Shown piece after piece: positions 45,827-54,649 of a DNA stretch of 64,000 bases. A program made the translations under genes and the position numbers. Numbering within the stretch: the stretch's first letter is position 1; every line of letters starts with the position of its first letter. Under the pieces are notes generated by a model that was given only the letters and a program-made list of their open reading frames with translations, ran no database searches and was not told the origin of the DNA. This DNA comes from Actinomadura sp. CNU-125 (lineage in GTDB: Bacteria > Actinomycetota > Actinomycetes > Streptosporangiales > Streptosporangiaceae): the NCBI RefSeq assembly GCF_001942465.1, contig NZ_MKJY01000122.1, positions 1-64,000 on the forward strand, in the 5' to 3' direction.

Positions 45827-46819
45827 ATGCGAAGTGCGGCTGTCGTCATTCTGGCCGGATTCGGCGTGTTTCTGCTGGTGACGGGGGTGCTCGTGCGGGA
45901 GTACGTGGCACCGGCCCTGGTCCGCGCGCCGACCGACATCTACAAGGTCCAGCGGCTGCGGGCCGAGAACGCCTCGTACTTCGACGCCGGGAAGCTGCAG
46001 GTGCGGACGGGCGCGAACGTCACCGCGACCGCGACGGTGCGCGGGGACGTGGCGGCGAGCGACCACGACGTCGCGGTGTGGGACATGACCACGGTGATCC
46101 AGGACCTCGACCGCGGCTACCTGATCGACATCGCGACCCGGCGGCTCGCGTTCGACCGGCGGACCGGCGAGCTCGTCGACTGCTGCGGCGCGGCCGTCCA
46201 GGGCGACACGTCGGTGCGGCAGTCGGGCCTCGGTGTGTTCTGGCCGATGGACGTCGAGCGGCGCGCGTACCCGATGTTCGACGTCCAGACGCGCCGGGCG
46301 TGGCCCGCCGAGTTCAAGGGCGTCGAAGAGGTACACGGGGTGGAGGCGTACCGGTTCGAGGTGCACGTCCCGCAGACCAAGATCGCGGTGGAGACGCCGG
46401 ACGTGCCCGCGAAACTGCTGGGCCTGGACGGCGACGCGGCGGTGCCCGTCGACCGCTACTACCAGGGGGAATCGGTGATCTGGGTCGACCCCCGGACGGG
46501 CGCGCCGGTCGATCAGCGACAGAAGGTGCATTCGATGCTGAAGGCCAAGTCCGGGCCCGGGAGCCTCGTGGTGGCCGATCTGGAGATGCGGATGGCGCCG
46601 GACGCCGGGGCTTCGCCCGCCGACACCGCGAACGACGCCGCCGCGCGGGTCCGGCTGGTCGAGACGATCGTTCCGCTGGCCATGGCGGTCCTCGGCGCCG
46701 TGCTGCTGGCCGCCGGGATCCTCATCGACCGGCGCGGGCAGGAACGCGGGCCGCGTCGCCGGCAGGGCCGCAACGGCGGTACCGCCCGACGGCTGCGCGC
46801 CGAGGCGTCCGGTTCCTGA
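45827..46819 (+). CDS. DUF3068 (PorA-like) membrane protein
   Basis: 330 residues from ATG 45827 with GAGGAGG upstream. N-terminal membrane helix (VVILAGFGVFLLVTGVLV), a long extracellular region with LVRAPTDIYKVQRLRAENA, VWDMTTVIQDLDRGYLIDIA, FDRRTGELVDCCGA and VDPRTGAPVDQRQKV, then a second helix near residues 285-305 and a basic tail. This is the DUF3068 'porin PorA family' layout of actinobacteria, a surface protein of unknown role. The upstream frame extension to 45461 has no homology and was excluded. Confidence 0.87.
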   Translation: MRSAAVVILAGFGVFLLVTGVLVREYVAPALVRAPTDIYKVQRLRAENASYFDAGKLQVRTGANVTATATVRGDVAASDHDVAVWDMTTVIQDLDRGYLIDIATRRLAFDRRTGELVDCCGAAVQGDTSVRQSGLGVFWPMDVERRAYPMFDVQTRRAWPAEFKGVEEVHGVEAYRFEVHVPQTKIAVETPDVPAKLLGLDGDAAVPVDRYYQGESVIWVDPRTGAPVDQRQKVHSMLKAKSGPGSLVVADLEMRMAPDAGASPADTANDAAARVRLVETIVPLAMAVLGAVLLAAGILIDRRGQERGPRRRQGRNGGTARRLRAEASGS

Positions 46820-46928
46820 GGCCCGCTCCGGCGCACAACGGGGGCGTGCTCAGCGGCCGGGTGGATCCCGGCCCGCCAGGACATGCCGGTCGCCTTGAGC
46901 GTCTCGCTGTCGCGCGGGTGGGTGTGGG

Positions 46929-46958
46929 TAGATTGTAGTTTGAATACTTTATTTGAAC
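46929..46958. promoter_or_regulatory. A+T-rich island A, with TTGAATACTT
   Basis: A 30-bp A+T-rich stretch in very GC-rich DNA. TTGAATACTT (46940-46949) is the exact complement of AAGTATTCAA found at 58013-58022. It sits about 80 bp before the acyl-CoA synthetase remnant. Confidence 0.6.
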
Positions 46959-47040
46959 CACGATCCCCGGTTCCCGGGGCGACCCATGACCGCGGCGCCG
47001 GAGCGTCCGTCCGTTCCCGACGAGCGAGGCCGGACGCGTC

Positions 47041-47520
47041 CATGTGCGGTCGCGCGGGTCGATGCCGGGGCTACTGGGACGGGCCGGAGCAGACGGCGCG
47101 GACGATGGCGCCGGACGGGTGGATCGCCACGAGCGACCACGGTTCGCTCGACGCGTCCGGCAACCTCACGATCACCGGCCGGACGGACGACGCCTACATC
47201 CGCGGCGGGTACAACGTGCAGCCGTCGAAGTGGAGCGGGTGCTGCTGGAGCATCCGGGGATCGAGCGGGCGGCGGTCGTCGGGTCCCCGGCGCCGGTGAT
47301 CGGCGAGGTCGGCGTGGCGTCCGCCGTCCCGGCGCCCGGCGGGCCCGCCCCGTCCACCGCGGACGTGCGGGCCTGGTGCCGGGGCCGGATCGCCGACTAC
47401 GAGGCGCCCGACATCGTGGTGCGGGCCGACGACCTGCCGGTCAACGCCACCTACGAGATCGACCGGACGGAGCTGCGACGACGGGCGGCCGAGGCCGTCG
47501 CGGCGCAGCCGCCGCGGTGA
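47041..47520 (+). pseudogene. Acyl-CoA synthetase (AMP-ligase) C-terminal remnant
   Basis: Only the last third of an AMP-forming ligase is present: CRGYWDGPEQTARTMAPDGW, SDHGSLDASGNLTITGRTDD, YIRGGYNVQPS, then after one base VERVLLEHPGIERAAVVGSP and a C-terminus PVNATYEIDRTELRRRA. The nucleotide-binding N-terminal 350 or so residues are gone, replaced by about 80 bp leading back to an A+T-rich promoter-like patch. Normally YWDG..T is deep inside the protein. Reads as a 5'-deleted pseudogene next to a retained promoter. Confidence 0.75.
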
Positions 47521-48191
47521 TCACGAACGGCCGCTCATCCGGGCGATGTCGGCGCGGTCGAGCGTGACGAAGTCGCCCGTCGCCTCGACCGTCACACGGT
47601 CCTCCTGGAGCAGCCGCCCGACCGTCCGGATCCGGCGGCCCTCCTGCGACTCGACCTCGCCCTCGAACAGGCACGGGACGTCCAGCAGGGTGGGGCGGCG
47701 GTACTTGATCTCGAGCCGGGCGGTCGGGCCGGCAGTCCGGCGATGACGTTCGCGGCGGCGCAGACCAGGTCGAAGGACGCGGCGAGCACGGCGCCGTGCA
47801 CGCAGCCGGGCGGGCCCTGGTACGGACGGGTGAACGTGCCGCGCAGGAGGGCCTTGGGCGGTTCGAAGGAGACGGAAAGGGGCAGCGCCAGCGGGCTGTG
47901 CCGCCCGACGACGACGTCGTAGGGCATCCGCGCCGCGAGGTCGGGCGACTCGTCGTCGGCGTCGATCGCGGGCCCCAGCAGCATCGTCATCGGGTGCGGC
48001 GGGTCCGGGACGTGGCGTTCCAGCCGGTCCGCGACCGCGTTCAGCTCGCGCGCCGCGGCCAGCGTCGTGTCGGCGGGGGCCGTCGTCGAGGTGCACACGG
48101 CGATGAGGCGGCGGACGGCGTCCGCGAGCTCTCGCGATTCGGGTTCGCGGCCCGCGAGTGCGGGATACGGCACACTGGTGTCAGCTGACAT
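47521..48191 (-). CDS. Hotdog-fold (PaaI-type) thioesterase, one frame break
   Basis: ATG at 48191 (MSADTSVPYPALAGRE), about 220 residues. Hotdog signature GPPGCVHGAVLAASFDLV in the middle, then a one-base break near 47745, continuing LEIKYRRPTLLDVPCLFEGE and ending DFVTLDRADIARMSGRS. The family hydrolyses acyl- or aryl-CoA. Convergent with the synthetase remnant (stops adjacent at 47520/47521) and 60 bp from the chimeric gene on the other side. One of the structurally complete genes in this decayed stretch. Confidence 0.82.
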
Positions 48192-48249
48192 GTCCGTCAC
48201 GCCTTTCGGTTTCGGTCGCCCAGATGTCGATCATCGCGGATCCGCGGTG

Positions 48250-48895
48250 CCGGGGCCAACGGTTACGATCTACGGGTCCGTCCGAGGGGGACTCGACCGC
48301 CGCCGGCCGAGCGCAGTCTGCGTGAGCAGCGCCGGACGCCGAACCGGGACCAGATCCTCGACTCGGCGGAGCGCGTCTTCGCCCGCGCCGGGTTCCACGG
48401 GGCGCAACTCCGGGAGATCGCCGAGTCGGCGGAGTTCTCGGTCGGCACCGTCTACGGGTTCTTCGCCGGCGAGGACGAGATCTACCCGCAGTCGATGAAC
48501 GTCTGCCAGGCCGCCGACCCGCTGTGGTCACGCGTGATCAAGAAGTACCCCGACATCAAGTTCGCACTGTCGGAGGGCGGAACCGGCTGGATCCCCTACT
48601 CCCTGGACCGCGTCGACCGCACCTACGGCATGCACCACCTGTGGACCGGCCAGGACTTCGGCGGCGAACTCCCGAGCGAAGTGTCCCGCGAGCACTTCCT
48701 GACCGACTTCATCTCCGACCCCGTCGGCATCGAACTGCGGCACCGGATCGGCATCGACAACATCGCATGGGAGCGCAGCTACCCGCACTCCGACTCGTCC
48801 TGGCCCAAGCCGCCGAGGAACTCGCCGCGGTCCCCCGGGGCGTCCCCGACTCCGACGTCAACAAGATCACGTTCGAGAACGCGATGCGCCGGTAA
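48250..48895 (+). pseudogene. In-frame chimera of a TetR DNA-binding domain and an amidohydrolase C-terminus
   Basis: One continuous frame starts with a TetR helix-turn-helix (RTPNRDQILDSAERVFARAG, LREIAESAEFSVGTVYGFF) and, right after EDEIYPQS, continues as the C-terminal part of an amidohydrolase (NVCQAADPLWSRVIKKYPDI, ALSEGGTGWIPYSLDRVD). Near 48800 it shifts frame and ends EELAAVPRGVPDSD...FENAMRR at 48895. No start codon with ribosome-binding site was found at the 5' end. Best explained by a deletion joining a regulator to a downstream enzyme gene. Confidence 0.7.
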
Positions 48896-48990
48896 TCCTG
48901 CGACCCGTTCGTCAACGGACGCACGAAGGAGGGCCCGACCGTCCGCGCGCTGCGCGCCGAAGCGGGCGACGGCCCGACCCCGACCGGAGG

Positions 48991-49746
48991 TCAGCGGGAC
49001 GCCGCGTCCGCCTCGGCGGGCTCCTCGAACATGCCGCGGGTGCGGAACAGCTTCACCACCAGGTCGCCCTGGGCGCGCAGCATCTTGGCGTACTCGTGCT
49101 CGGCGGCCTGGGCGTCCGCCTTCTTGATCGCCCGGACGATCGCGGTGGTGCCGCGCCGCTCGACCGCCTTCGTGCCCGGCACCAGCTCGAAGAAGTTGCC
49201 GGGCACGATGCCGGTCATCTGCTTGAGCATGCTGCGCAGCCGCGGCGACTGGGCGGCGTCCACGACGAGCCGGTGGAACCGCAGCGTCAGCGCGTGCAGT
49301 TCCTCGGGGTCCTCGACCTGGGCGATCTCCTTCTGCAGCGGTGCGAGGCGGGCGCCGAGCTCGGCGCCCTGCCGCTCGACCGCGCGCCGGACCGCGAACC
49401 CGTAGAACAGCCCGTACAGCTCGTAGTGGTCGCGGACCGACGCCTCGTCGAGCGCGTTCACGAACGCTCCGCGGTGCGCGATGATCGTCATCCAGCCCTC
49501 GCGTTCGAGGGCGATCAGCGCCTCCCGCACCGGGATCCGGGACACGCCGAGGGTGCGGGCGACCGCGTCCTGGGGGACCTTCTGCCCCTGCCGGAGCACC
49601 CCGTCGAAGATGAGTCGGCGCAGGTAGAGCCGCACCTGCTCGCCGCTGGTCATCCTGGACAGGTTCTCCCCCGGCAGGACGTCCGACCAGTCCTTGATCT
49701 CGGCCCCCCGCAGAACGGGCTCCTGGCGTGGCGGGATCGTTCTCAC
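48991..49746 (-). CDS. GntR family (FadR/FCD) regulator
   Basis: 251 residues from GTG 49746. Winged HTH at about residues 35-100 (YLRRLIFDGVLRQGQKVPQD, TLGVSRIPVREALIALERE) and an all-helical FCD effector domain (HALTLRFHRLVVDAAQSPR). FCD regulators bind acyl-CoA or carboxylic acids. A near-identical but truncated copy of its HTH is at 50989-51237. An A+T-rich island containing TATAGT on this strand lies 125 bp upstream and may be its promoter and operator. Confidence 0.88.
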   Translation of the reverse strand: MRTIPPRQEPVLRGAEIKDWSDVLPGENLSRMTSGEQVRLYLRRLIFDGVLRQGQKVPQDAVARTLGVSRIPVREALIALEREGWMTIIAHRGAFVNALDEASVRDHYELYGLFYGFAVRRAVERQGAELGARLAPLQKEIAQVEDPEELHALTLRFHRLVVDAAQSPRLRSMLKQMTGIVPGNFFELVPGTKAVERRGTTAIVRAIKKADAQAAEHEYAKMLRAQGDLVVKLFRTRGMFEEPAEADAASR

Positions 49747-49869
49747 CCCTATGTCGAGGCGGCGGCGTCGTGCCCCCGCGGCGGCTGTTGGCGGCGATGC
49801 CGCGGCCCTCCCCGCCCCCGCGGGGCCCGGCCGTCGGGCGGACGGTCGGCAGGCACATTCGGCAGCCGG

Positions 49870-49890
49870 AAATATACTATAGCCGTTATC
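49870..49890. promoter_or_regulatory. A+T-rich island B
   Basis: AATATACTATAG core in GC-rich DNA upstream of the minus-strand GntR gene. Read on the minus strand it contains TATAGT, usable as a -10 element. Confidence 0.55.
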
Positions 49891-49907
49891 CGAACCCTCT
49901 TGACCGG

Positions 49908-50051
49908 AGCCGTCAGGGCGTGTCCGGCAGGTCGAGAGGCCGAGCAGCCGGATCGGGTTGCCGTGGGCAAAGCGCAGGCTCGGCAGGCCGAGGCACGCGG
50001 CAGTTCGCTGAAGGCGACGGCCCGGACGCCGCGCGCCGCGCTCCCCCGCAC
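49908..50051 (-). pseudogene. Amidohydrolase-like remnant
   Basis: Reading about 50050 down gives RGVRAVAFSELP and, after one base, LGLPSLRFAHGNPIRLLGL. The first piece resembles the 'GVRAV.FSE.P..LGLPS' strand of amidohydrolase 2 proteins and the last resembles a family C-terminus. Only some 45 residues remain, joined without the parts that should lie between. Low confidence. Confidence 0.3.
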
Positions 50052-50097
50052 CTCGGCCGCCGCCGGAACTCCACCGGCCGCTCCCCGAGGGGATCCC

Positions 50098-50522
50098 TTA
50101 CGCGAGGTATATGCCCAGGAGGTCGGTCAGGTGACGGCCAGCCATGTGTCCGACCCGATCCGGAACGTCCGCATCGCTCGGGTGCTCGTGGCGGACGGCT
50201 TCCGGAGCCGGGCCGCCGCCGGTCTCGCCCGACGCGGCCTCGCCGAGCCGCCGGCCGGGGAGATCGCCACGCTCAACGACGGTACGGCGTGGCGCTCGCG
50301 CAGCCGGGTGCCGTACCGCCGCATGATCGCGCGGACCAGGCCGTCGCGACCGCCGAAGTGGTAGCGCAGGGCTGCGGTGTTCCGCTGCCCGGCCGCGCCG
50401 TTGATCTCGTTGAGGGAGACCCCGGTGACGCCCCGCTCGGCAATCAGCCGCTCGGCGGCGTCGAGGACGTGTTCCCTCGTCTCGTCGCCGCGCGCGCTCG
50501 ACGTCGTCCGCTCAGACACCAC
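50098..50522 (-). pseudogene. TetR regulator with damaged C-terminal half
   Basis: From GTG 50519/50522 the frame gives a complete TetR HTH: GDETREHVLDAAERLIAERG, VSLNEINGAAGQRNTAALRY, HFGGRDGLVRAIMRRYGTRL. After RERHAV the expected ligand domain is mostly absent; a second frame ends ...HLTDLLGIYLA at 50098 in the style of a TetR C-terminus. Total length is about 140 residues instead of about 200. Likely internal deletion plus frameshift. Confidence 0.6.
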
Positions 50523-50577
50523 TGCCTTCCAGTCGCCTGACCCGGGACGGCGACCACCGCCACTTCGGCACAGGCGA

Positions 50578-50595
50578 CTTGTATATAATATTCGC
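50578..50595. promoter_or_regulatory. A+T-rich island C between TetR remnant and crotonase remnant
   Basis: CTTGTATATAATATTCGCC. On the minus strand CGAATATTATATACAAG resembles island D (CGAATCTAATATACGAAG). A 9-bp inverted pair AGTCGCCTG/CAGGCGACT (50531-50539 and 50571-50579) flanks its left side. Confidence 0.55.
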
Positions 50596-50639
50596 CACAC
50601 AGGACAGGACCGCAACGGGCACGACGCATCCGGTGGACA

Positions 50640-50970
50640 CGCTGCGGACGGACCGGTCCGGTTCTCCATCGACGACGGCGTCGCAGTGCCCCGACTCGAC
50701 GATCCGGCGCACCGGAACGCGCTGTCCAAGGAGCTGAGCGACGCGCTCGCGGCGGCCGTCGGCCGGGCGCTGGACGGCGGCGCACGGGTGATCGTACTGA
50801 CCACCGCACCGCTCGTCTTCTGCACGTGCGGGTCGCTGGACGCGCTGCTGGACCGGCGCGTCCCGCTCGCCGACATGTACGCGGGGACGACGCGCTCGTG
50901 CGGCGAGCGGGCGGCGCGTCCCGCTCGCCGACATGTACGCGGGGACGACGCGCTCGTGCGGCGCGGCTGA
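50640..50970 (+). pseudogene. Enoyl-CoA hydratase (crotonase) N-terminal remnant
   Basis: RFSIDDGVAVPRLDDPAHRN, LSKELSDALAAAVGRALDGG and RVIVLTTAPLVFCTCGSLDA are the first 70 residues of a crotonase; the usual FC.GGDL is altered to FCTCGSL. After LADMYAG the coding sequence dissolves into a 58-bp tandem duplication and stops at 50970. No start codon is visible at the 5' end. Two-thirds of the enzyme, including the oxyanion and catalytic region, is missing. Confidence 0.7.
50855..50962 (+). repeat. 58-bp tandem duplication inside crotonase remnant
   Basis: A 50-bp identical block (GGCGCGTCCCGCTCGCCGAC ...) occurs at 50855-50904 and 50913-50962, giving a 58-bp period. GAGCGGGCGGCGC stands between the copies and again after the second (50974-50986). 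Confidence 0.85.
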
Positions 50971-50988
50971 GGCGAGCGGGCGGCGCCT

Positions 50989-51237
50989 CACATCCGCTGG
51001 CTGATCTTAGACGGCGGGTTGCGGCAGGGCGACCGCGTCCCGCAGGACGATATCGCCCGCGCCCTCGGCGTCAGCCGCATCCCCGTCCGGGAGGCGCTGC
51101 TGTCGCTGAAGCGCGAGGGCCGGGTCACGATCCGGCCCCATCGCGGCGCGTTCATCGGGGCGCTCGACGAGGCGGCGGTGCGCGAGCAGGGCGACCTCGC
51201 CGCCGCGCTGTTCACCGAACGGGAACTGTTCGGCTGA
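50989..51237 (+). pseudogene. GntR helix-turn-helix remnant
   Basis: HIRWLILDGGLRQGDRVPQD, DIARALGVSRIPVREALLSL and GRVTIRPHRGAFIGALDEAA match the HTH of the intact GntR protein at 48991-49746 with few changes. It begins without a start codon, right after the crotonase debris, and ends ERELFG at 51237 with none of the FCD domain. A paralogous or duplicated regulator truncated at both ends. Confidence 0.7.
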
Positions 51238-52005
51238 TCACTTGGGGGCGAAGCGCTGGCCGCCGTCGAGCCGGATCGTCTGGCCGTTCAGCATCGGGTT
51301 CCGGACGATCGACTCGGCCAGCCACGCGTACTCGACCGGCTGCCCGGGGCGGCGCGGGAACGCGGCGTCCTTGGTCAGCTCGGCGACCAGGTCCGCCGGG
51401 GCGCCCTCCAGCAGGCCCGTCGCGAAGAGGCTCGGCGCGATCGCCATCACCCGGATGCCGAGGCTGCCGAGGTCGCGCGCCATCGTCAGGCTCATGCCCG
51501 CGATGCCCGCCTTGGCGGCGGTGTAGCCGACCTGCCCGATCTGCCCCTCGAACGCGGCGATCGACGACGTGTTCACGATGACGCCGCGCTCGCCCTGGTC
51601 GTCCGGTTCGTTCTTGCTCATCCACCACGCCTGGAGGCGGTTGAGGTTGAACGTGCCGATGAGGTTCCACTCGACGATGCGGCGGAAGTCGGCGAGCGGG
51701 AGCGGGCCGTCCCGGCCGATCGTCCGCTTGCTGACGCCGCCGCCCGCGGTGTTGACGGCGATGTGCAGGCCGCCGTGCGCGTCCAGCACGTCCTTGAGGG
51801 CCTGCTCGACGCCCTCGTCGTCGGTCACGTCGCAGGGGTGGAACGTCGCGGCCCCGCCCAGTTCGGCGACCGTCTGCTCGCCCTTGCCGGTGGGCAGGTC
51901 GAGGACCGCGACCGAGGCGCCGCGCTCGGCCAGCAGCTCGGCCGTCGCGCGGCCCATGCCCGATCCCCCGCCCACCACGACGGCCGTCTTCTTCGCGATG
52001 TCCAC
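51238..52005 (-). CDS. Short-chain dehydrogenase (3-hydroxyacyl-CoA dehydrogenase type II-like)
   Basis: 255 residues from GTG 52005 (GGGAGG upstream), intact. [20 protein letters not shown] is the NAD-binding turn, NTAGGG the strand-4 motif, [20 protein letters not shown] with AAK the Ser/Tyr/Lys catalytic set, and the end [16 protein letters not shown] is regular. The insert around [13 protein letters not shown] is typical of the HSD10-like group acting in beta-oxidation of fatty or steroid acyl-CoA. An A+T-rich island lies 25-45 bp upstream. Its stop abuts the GntR remnant. Confidence 0.9.
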   Translation of the reverse strand: MDIAKKTAVVVGGGSGMGRATAELLAERGASVAVLDLPTGKGEQTVAELGGAATFHPCDVTDDEGVEQALKDVLDAHGGLHIAVNTAGGGVSKRTIGRDGPLPLADFRRIVEWNLIGTFNLNRLQAWWMSKNEPDDQGERGVIVNTSSIAAFEGQIGQVGYTAAKAGIAGMSLTMARDLGSLGIRVMAIAPSLFATGLLEGAPADLVAELTKDAAFPRRPGQPVEYAWLAESIVRNPMLNGQTIRLDGGQRFAPK

Positions 52006-52029
52006 GCTGTCCTCCCTGGATTCCGGCTT

Positions 52030-52049
52030 CGTATATTAGATTCGATCCG
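52030..52049. promoter_or_regulatory. A+T-rich island D, promoter region of the SDR gene
   Basis: On the minus strand CGGATCGAATCTAATATACG. GATCGAATC is shared with island G, and the CGAAT..A.ATATAC pattern with island C. It lies 25-44 bp before the SDR start, a normal promoter distance (TAATAT as -10). Confidence 0.6.
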
Positions 52050-52058
52050 CGTGGACGA

Positions 52059-52790
52059 TCAACGGTCCCGCGGCGCCGCCTTGTCGACCGTTCCCGCCGC
52101 GTTGAGCGGCAGCTCCGCGCTTCGGCGGAACGTGCGCGGCACCTTGAACCCCGCGAGGCGCTCCCTGCAGTACGCCGTCGTCCGGCACCGCGTCGCCGGT
52201 GACGAACGCCGCCGGGACCTCGCCCATGCGATTCGTCCGGAACCCCGATCACCGCCGCGGCCCGCACGCCCGGATGCTCGCACGGCACCCGCTCGACCTC
52301 CGCCGGATACACGTTGAGACCGCCCACGACCACGAGATCCCGCAGCCGGCCGCGTCCCCGGTGCGCAGCCACCCGTCGCGGAGCGCGGTCGCGGTGACGT
52401 CCGGATCGTCCAGGTATCCGGCCATGAGCCCGGGTCCTCACGCGAAGATCTCGCCCGTCCCGTCCGCGATGCGCAGCCGCACGCAGGACGTGCGCGCCAC
52501 CGCCTCGACGGGACCGCCCTCCCGCGTCATGGTGCCCGCTCCGCCCGCCTCGGTGATGAACACCGTCCGGACGCCCGGCTTCTCGCGCAGGTCGTCGAAA
52601 CCCGGCGGGACGTCCGCTGCCCCGGTCACCGCGACGCGCACCGGACCGGACGGGCGCTCGGCCGGGCGCGCCCGAGTGCATGGCGGGCGGTCCCTGCAGG
52701 AACGTCGCGCCGCCCGCCCCGACGAACGTCGCCAGCGCGGCCGACCGTTCGCCACGGGCGGCACGGGCGGGCGGGGTGGGCGCCCGTGCC
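52059..52790 (-). pseudogene. Acyl-CoA synthetase remnant, N-terminus missing, multiple frame breaks
   Basis: Reading down from about 52790: [66 protein letters not shown] then a shift, [20 protein letters not shown] (with RTGD), shift, [20 protein letters not shown], shift, [20 protein letters not shown] and end. These are AMP-ligase blocks in the right order but spread over at least four frames, and the first 200 or more residues are absent. More broken than the single-indel genes elsewhere, so probably a true pseudogene. Confidence 0.65.
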
Positions 52791-52823
52791 GTTCAGGCGG
52801 TGCGGAGGAGGGCTCGTGCCGGG

Positions 52824-54236
52824 TCAGTCGCCGGTGATCAGGGACTCGAAGGCGGCGCGGACGTTCGAGTCGGACGGGTCCACGAAGTCCTTCGTGGGCG
52901 GGCCGGTGTCGACGCCGCCGAACGTGGTGTAGGGGATGACGGCGGGGCAGCTTCCGCCGCCGATCCGGACCTTGGTGTCGGACACGACCTTCCCGGTCCG
53001 CAGTTCGTACGCCTTCAGCGGTATATCGATCCTGTGGAACTTCACGGTCACGCGCTTGCCGCCGTCGTAGCTGTACGGGCAGCTCTGCTGGACGGGGCCG
53101 TACTTCGGCTCGTCCATGCACACGACCAGGACGGCTTCTGTGGGGTCGGTGGTGCGCCACTTGCCCGGCAGCTGGCTCGCGTAGTCGTCGTCGCCGTAGA
53201 AGAGCGCGCGGTTGGTGCCGTCGCCGTAGGCTTTGGCTCCGCTGTACTGCGCGGGGCTGGAGCAGTACTCCGGTTGTGAGCCCTCGTCCGTTTTCAGGAG
53301 CTCGCGGACGTTCGCGAGCTCGATGGCCAGGGTCGCCTTCTTCGCCCCGGCCTTGGCCTCGGTGATGAGCGCGTTGCCCGGGTACAGGCGTTCCAGCTGC
53401 TGGTAACGCGAGCGCGCCGAGTTCCAGGAGTCGGAGGACATGAGGGCGTCACCGCACTTGACGAGCGCGGCCGGGGCGGTGCGGTCCACGACGGCGGTGG
53501 TGGGGGCGAGCAGGTCCTTGCTCAGCTTCCTGGCGCGGAGCCAGTCGGTGAGCCGGGCCGTCACGCAGGCGTCCTGGGTGGGCAGGCCCTTGAGGAAGCG
53601 GTCCAGGGTCGCGCCGACCATCCGCTCGTGGCCGGGCACGTCGGCGAGGACGGCGGCGAGGCCGTCGAAGCCGGCCTTCAGCGCCGTGGTGTCCCCGGTC
53701 AGCGCGGTGGTGAGCTCGGCCGCGGCCTTCTCCAGCCGACGGCACGCCCGGACGGTGTCGTCGCCGCGGGCGGCGAGCGGTGCGGCGGTGAGGCGGTGGC
53801 CGAACCAGATCCCGCGCAGCGCGTCCAGCGCCTTCGCGCAGTCGCCGTCGCGGCGGGCCTGCGCGGCGGTGCCGTCGATCGCGACGGCGTCGACGCGCAG
53901 GACGCCCACGGTGGCCAGTACCGGGAGCGTGACGCAGAGCGCCACCACGCGGTAGCCGCCGTGCGCGGCGTGCGGCCGGGCGAGGTGCCACCCGTGCCCG
54001 ATGAGGCCCAGCCACCAGAGGAGGAACACGATCTCGAACCACGTCGAGCGGGCGGCGGTGGTGAGAACGATGATGAGCACGAGGGTGACCAGTCCGGTGG
54101 CGGCGGCGAGCCTGCGCCGTCCCATCATCAGGTAACCGACGTTGAACAGTGATGCGTTGGCGGCGGCGACGGCGAGCCGATCGTGCTTGCGAGGCGGCGG
54201 CGGCGCGTCCGGCACGGCCTGCGTTGGTTCTTCCAT
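52824..54236 (-). CDS. Membrane protein of unknown function with extracellular Cys-rich C-terminal part
   Basis: 470 residues. Four hydrophobic stretches in the first 115 residues (about 27-43, 45-62, 66-83, 95-113), then a long mostly helical soluble region (EKAAAELTTALTGDTTALKA) and a C-terminal beta-rich part with several Cys (PEYCSSPAQYSG, VLVVCMDEPKYGPVQQSC, GGSCPAVIPY) that suggest disulfides outside the cell. I do not recognise the family. It is intact in one frame although the genes on both sides are broken. Confidence 0.85.
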   Translation of the reverse strand: MEEPTQAVPDAPPPPRKHDRLAVAAANASLFNVGYLMMGRRRLAAATGLVTLVLIIVLTTAARSTWFEIVFLLWWLGLIGHGWHLARPHAAHGGYRVVALCVTLPVLATVGVLRVDAVAIDGTAAQARRDGDCAKALDALRGIWFGHRLTAAPLAARGDDTVRACRRLEKAAAELTTALTGDTTALKAGFDGLAAVLADVPGHERMVGATLDRFLKGLPTQDACVTARLTDWLRARKLSKDLLAPTTAVVDRTAPAALVKCGDALMSSDSWNSARSRYQQLERLYPGNALITEAKAGAKKATLAIELANVRELLKTDEGSQPEYCSSPAQYSGAKAYGDGTNRALFYGDDDYASQLPGKWRTTDPTEAVLVVCMDEPKYGPVQQSCPYSYDGGKRVTVKFHRIDIPLKAYELRTGKVVSDTKVRIGGGSCPAVIPYTTFGGVDTGPPTKDFVDPSDSNVRAAFESLITGD

Positions 54237-54325
54237 TTGGTCCCTTCGGCACGGAACGGACGTTTGTTGCCGTCATTGTTTCCGGCCGGGCGCGGGAGGG
54301 GTCCCGGCCCGGCCGGTTCCGGACG

Positions 54326-54598
54326 TCAGCCGAGGGTGATGCGCCGATGGGCCACGCGCCAGCCGGACGGGCCGCAGCGGAAGGCTTCGCGGTAGTGGCC
54401 CACCGATTCCAGGCGGCGTCCGGCACCGGCGGCGACGATCTGGGCGCGGCCGTGCTTGGCGGGCGCGCCGGGCATCTCCCAGACGGCGCCCTAGGCGAAC
54501 TGGTCGCCGTAGTCGTCGAGGTCGCCGTGGTCGGACAGGTGGGCGATCCGGGCCACGACGCCGCGGATCGCGAGGCCGTCTCGGGCGGCACCGGTCAT
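54326..54598 (-). pseudogene. SnoaL-like gene with an in-frame amber stop
   Basis: From ATG 54598 (GGAGGAGC upstream) 91 codons stay in frame: MTGAARDGLAIRGVVARIAH, LSDHGDLDDYGDQFA, then TAG (54491-54493), then GAVWEMPGAPAKHGRAQIVA and GHYREAFRCGPSGWRVAHRR to a TGA at 54326. The order matches SnoaL-like proteins but the length is about 60% of normal, so it has lost a middle segment as well as gaining a stop. The frame stays intact downstream of the amber codon, which argues that the stop is recent or an error. Confidence 0.7.
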
Positions 54599-54617
54599 GG
54601 TGTGCTCCTCCGACCCT

Positions 54618-54646
54618 TGTTGAAGAATGGATTTAATATATAAGCT
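54618..54646. promoter_or_regulatory. A+T-rich island E
   Basis: ATTTAATATATAAGC core, between the SnoaL remnant (minus) and the acyl-CoA dehydrogenase remnant (plus), as expected for a divergent promoter. Confidence 0.55.
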
Positions 54647-54649
54647 CGT

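Noticed and set aside
54491..54493. In-frame TAG as possible pyrrolysine or readthrough codon
   Set aside because: Gene is also shortened and sits among remnants, and no pyrrolysine machinery is seen; nonsense mutation is simpler.
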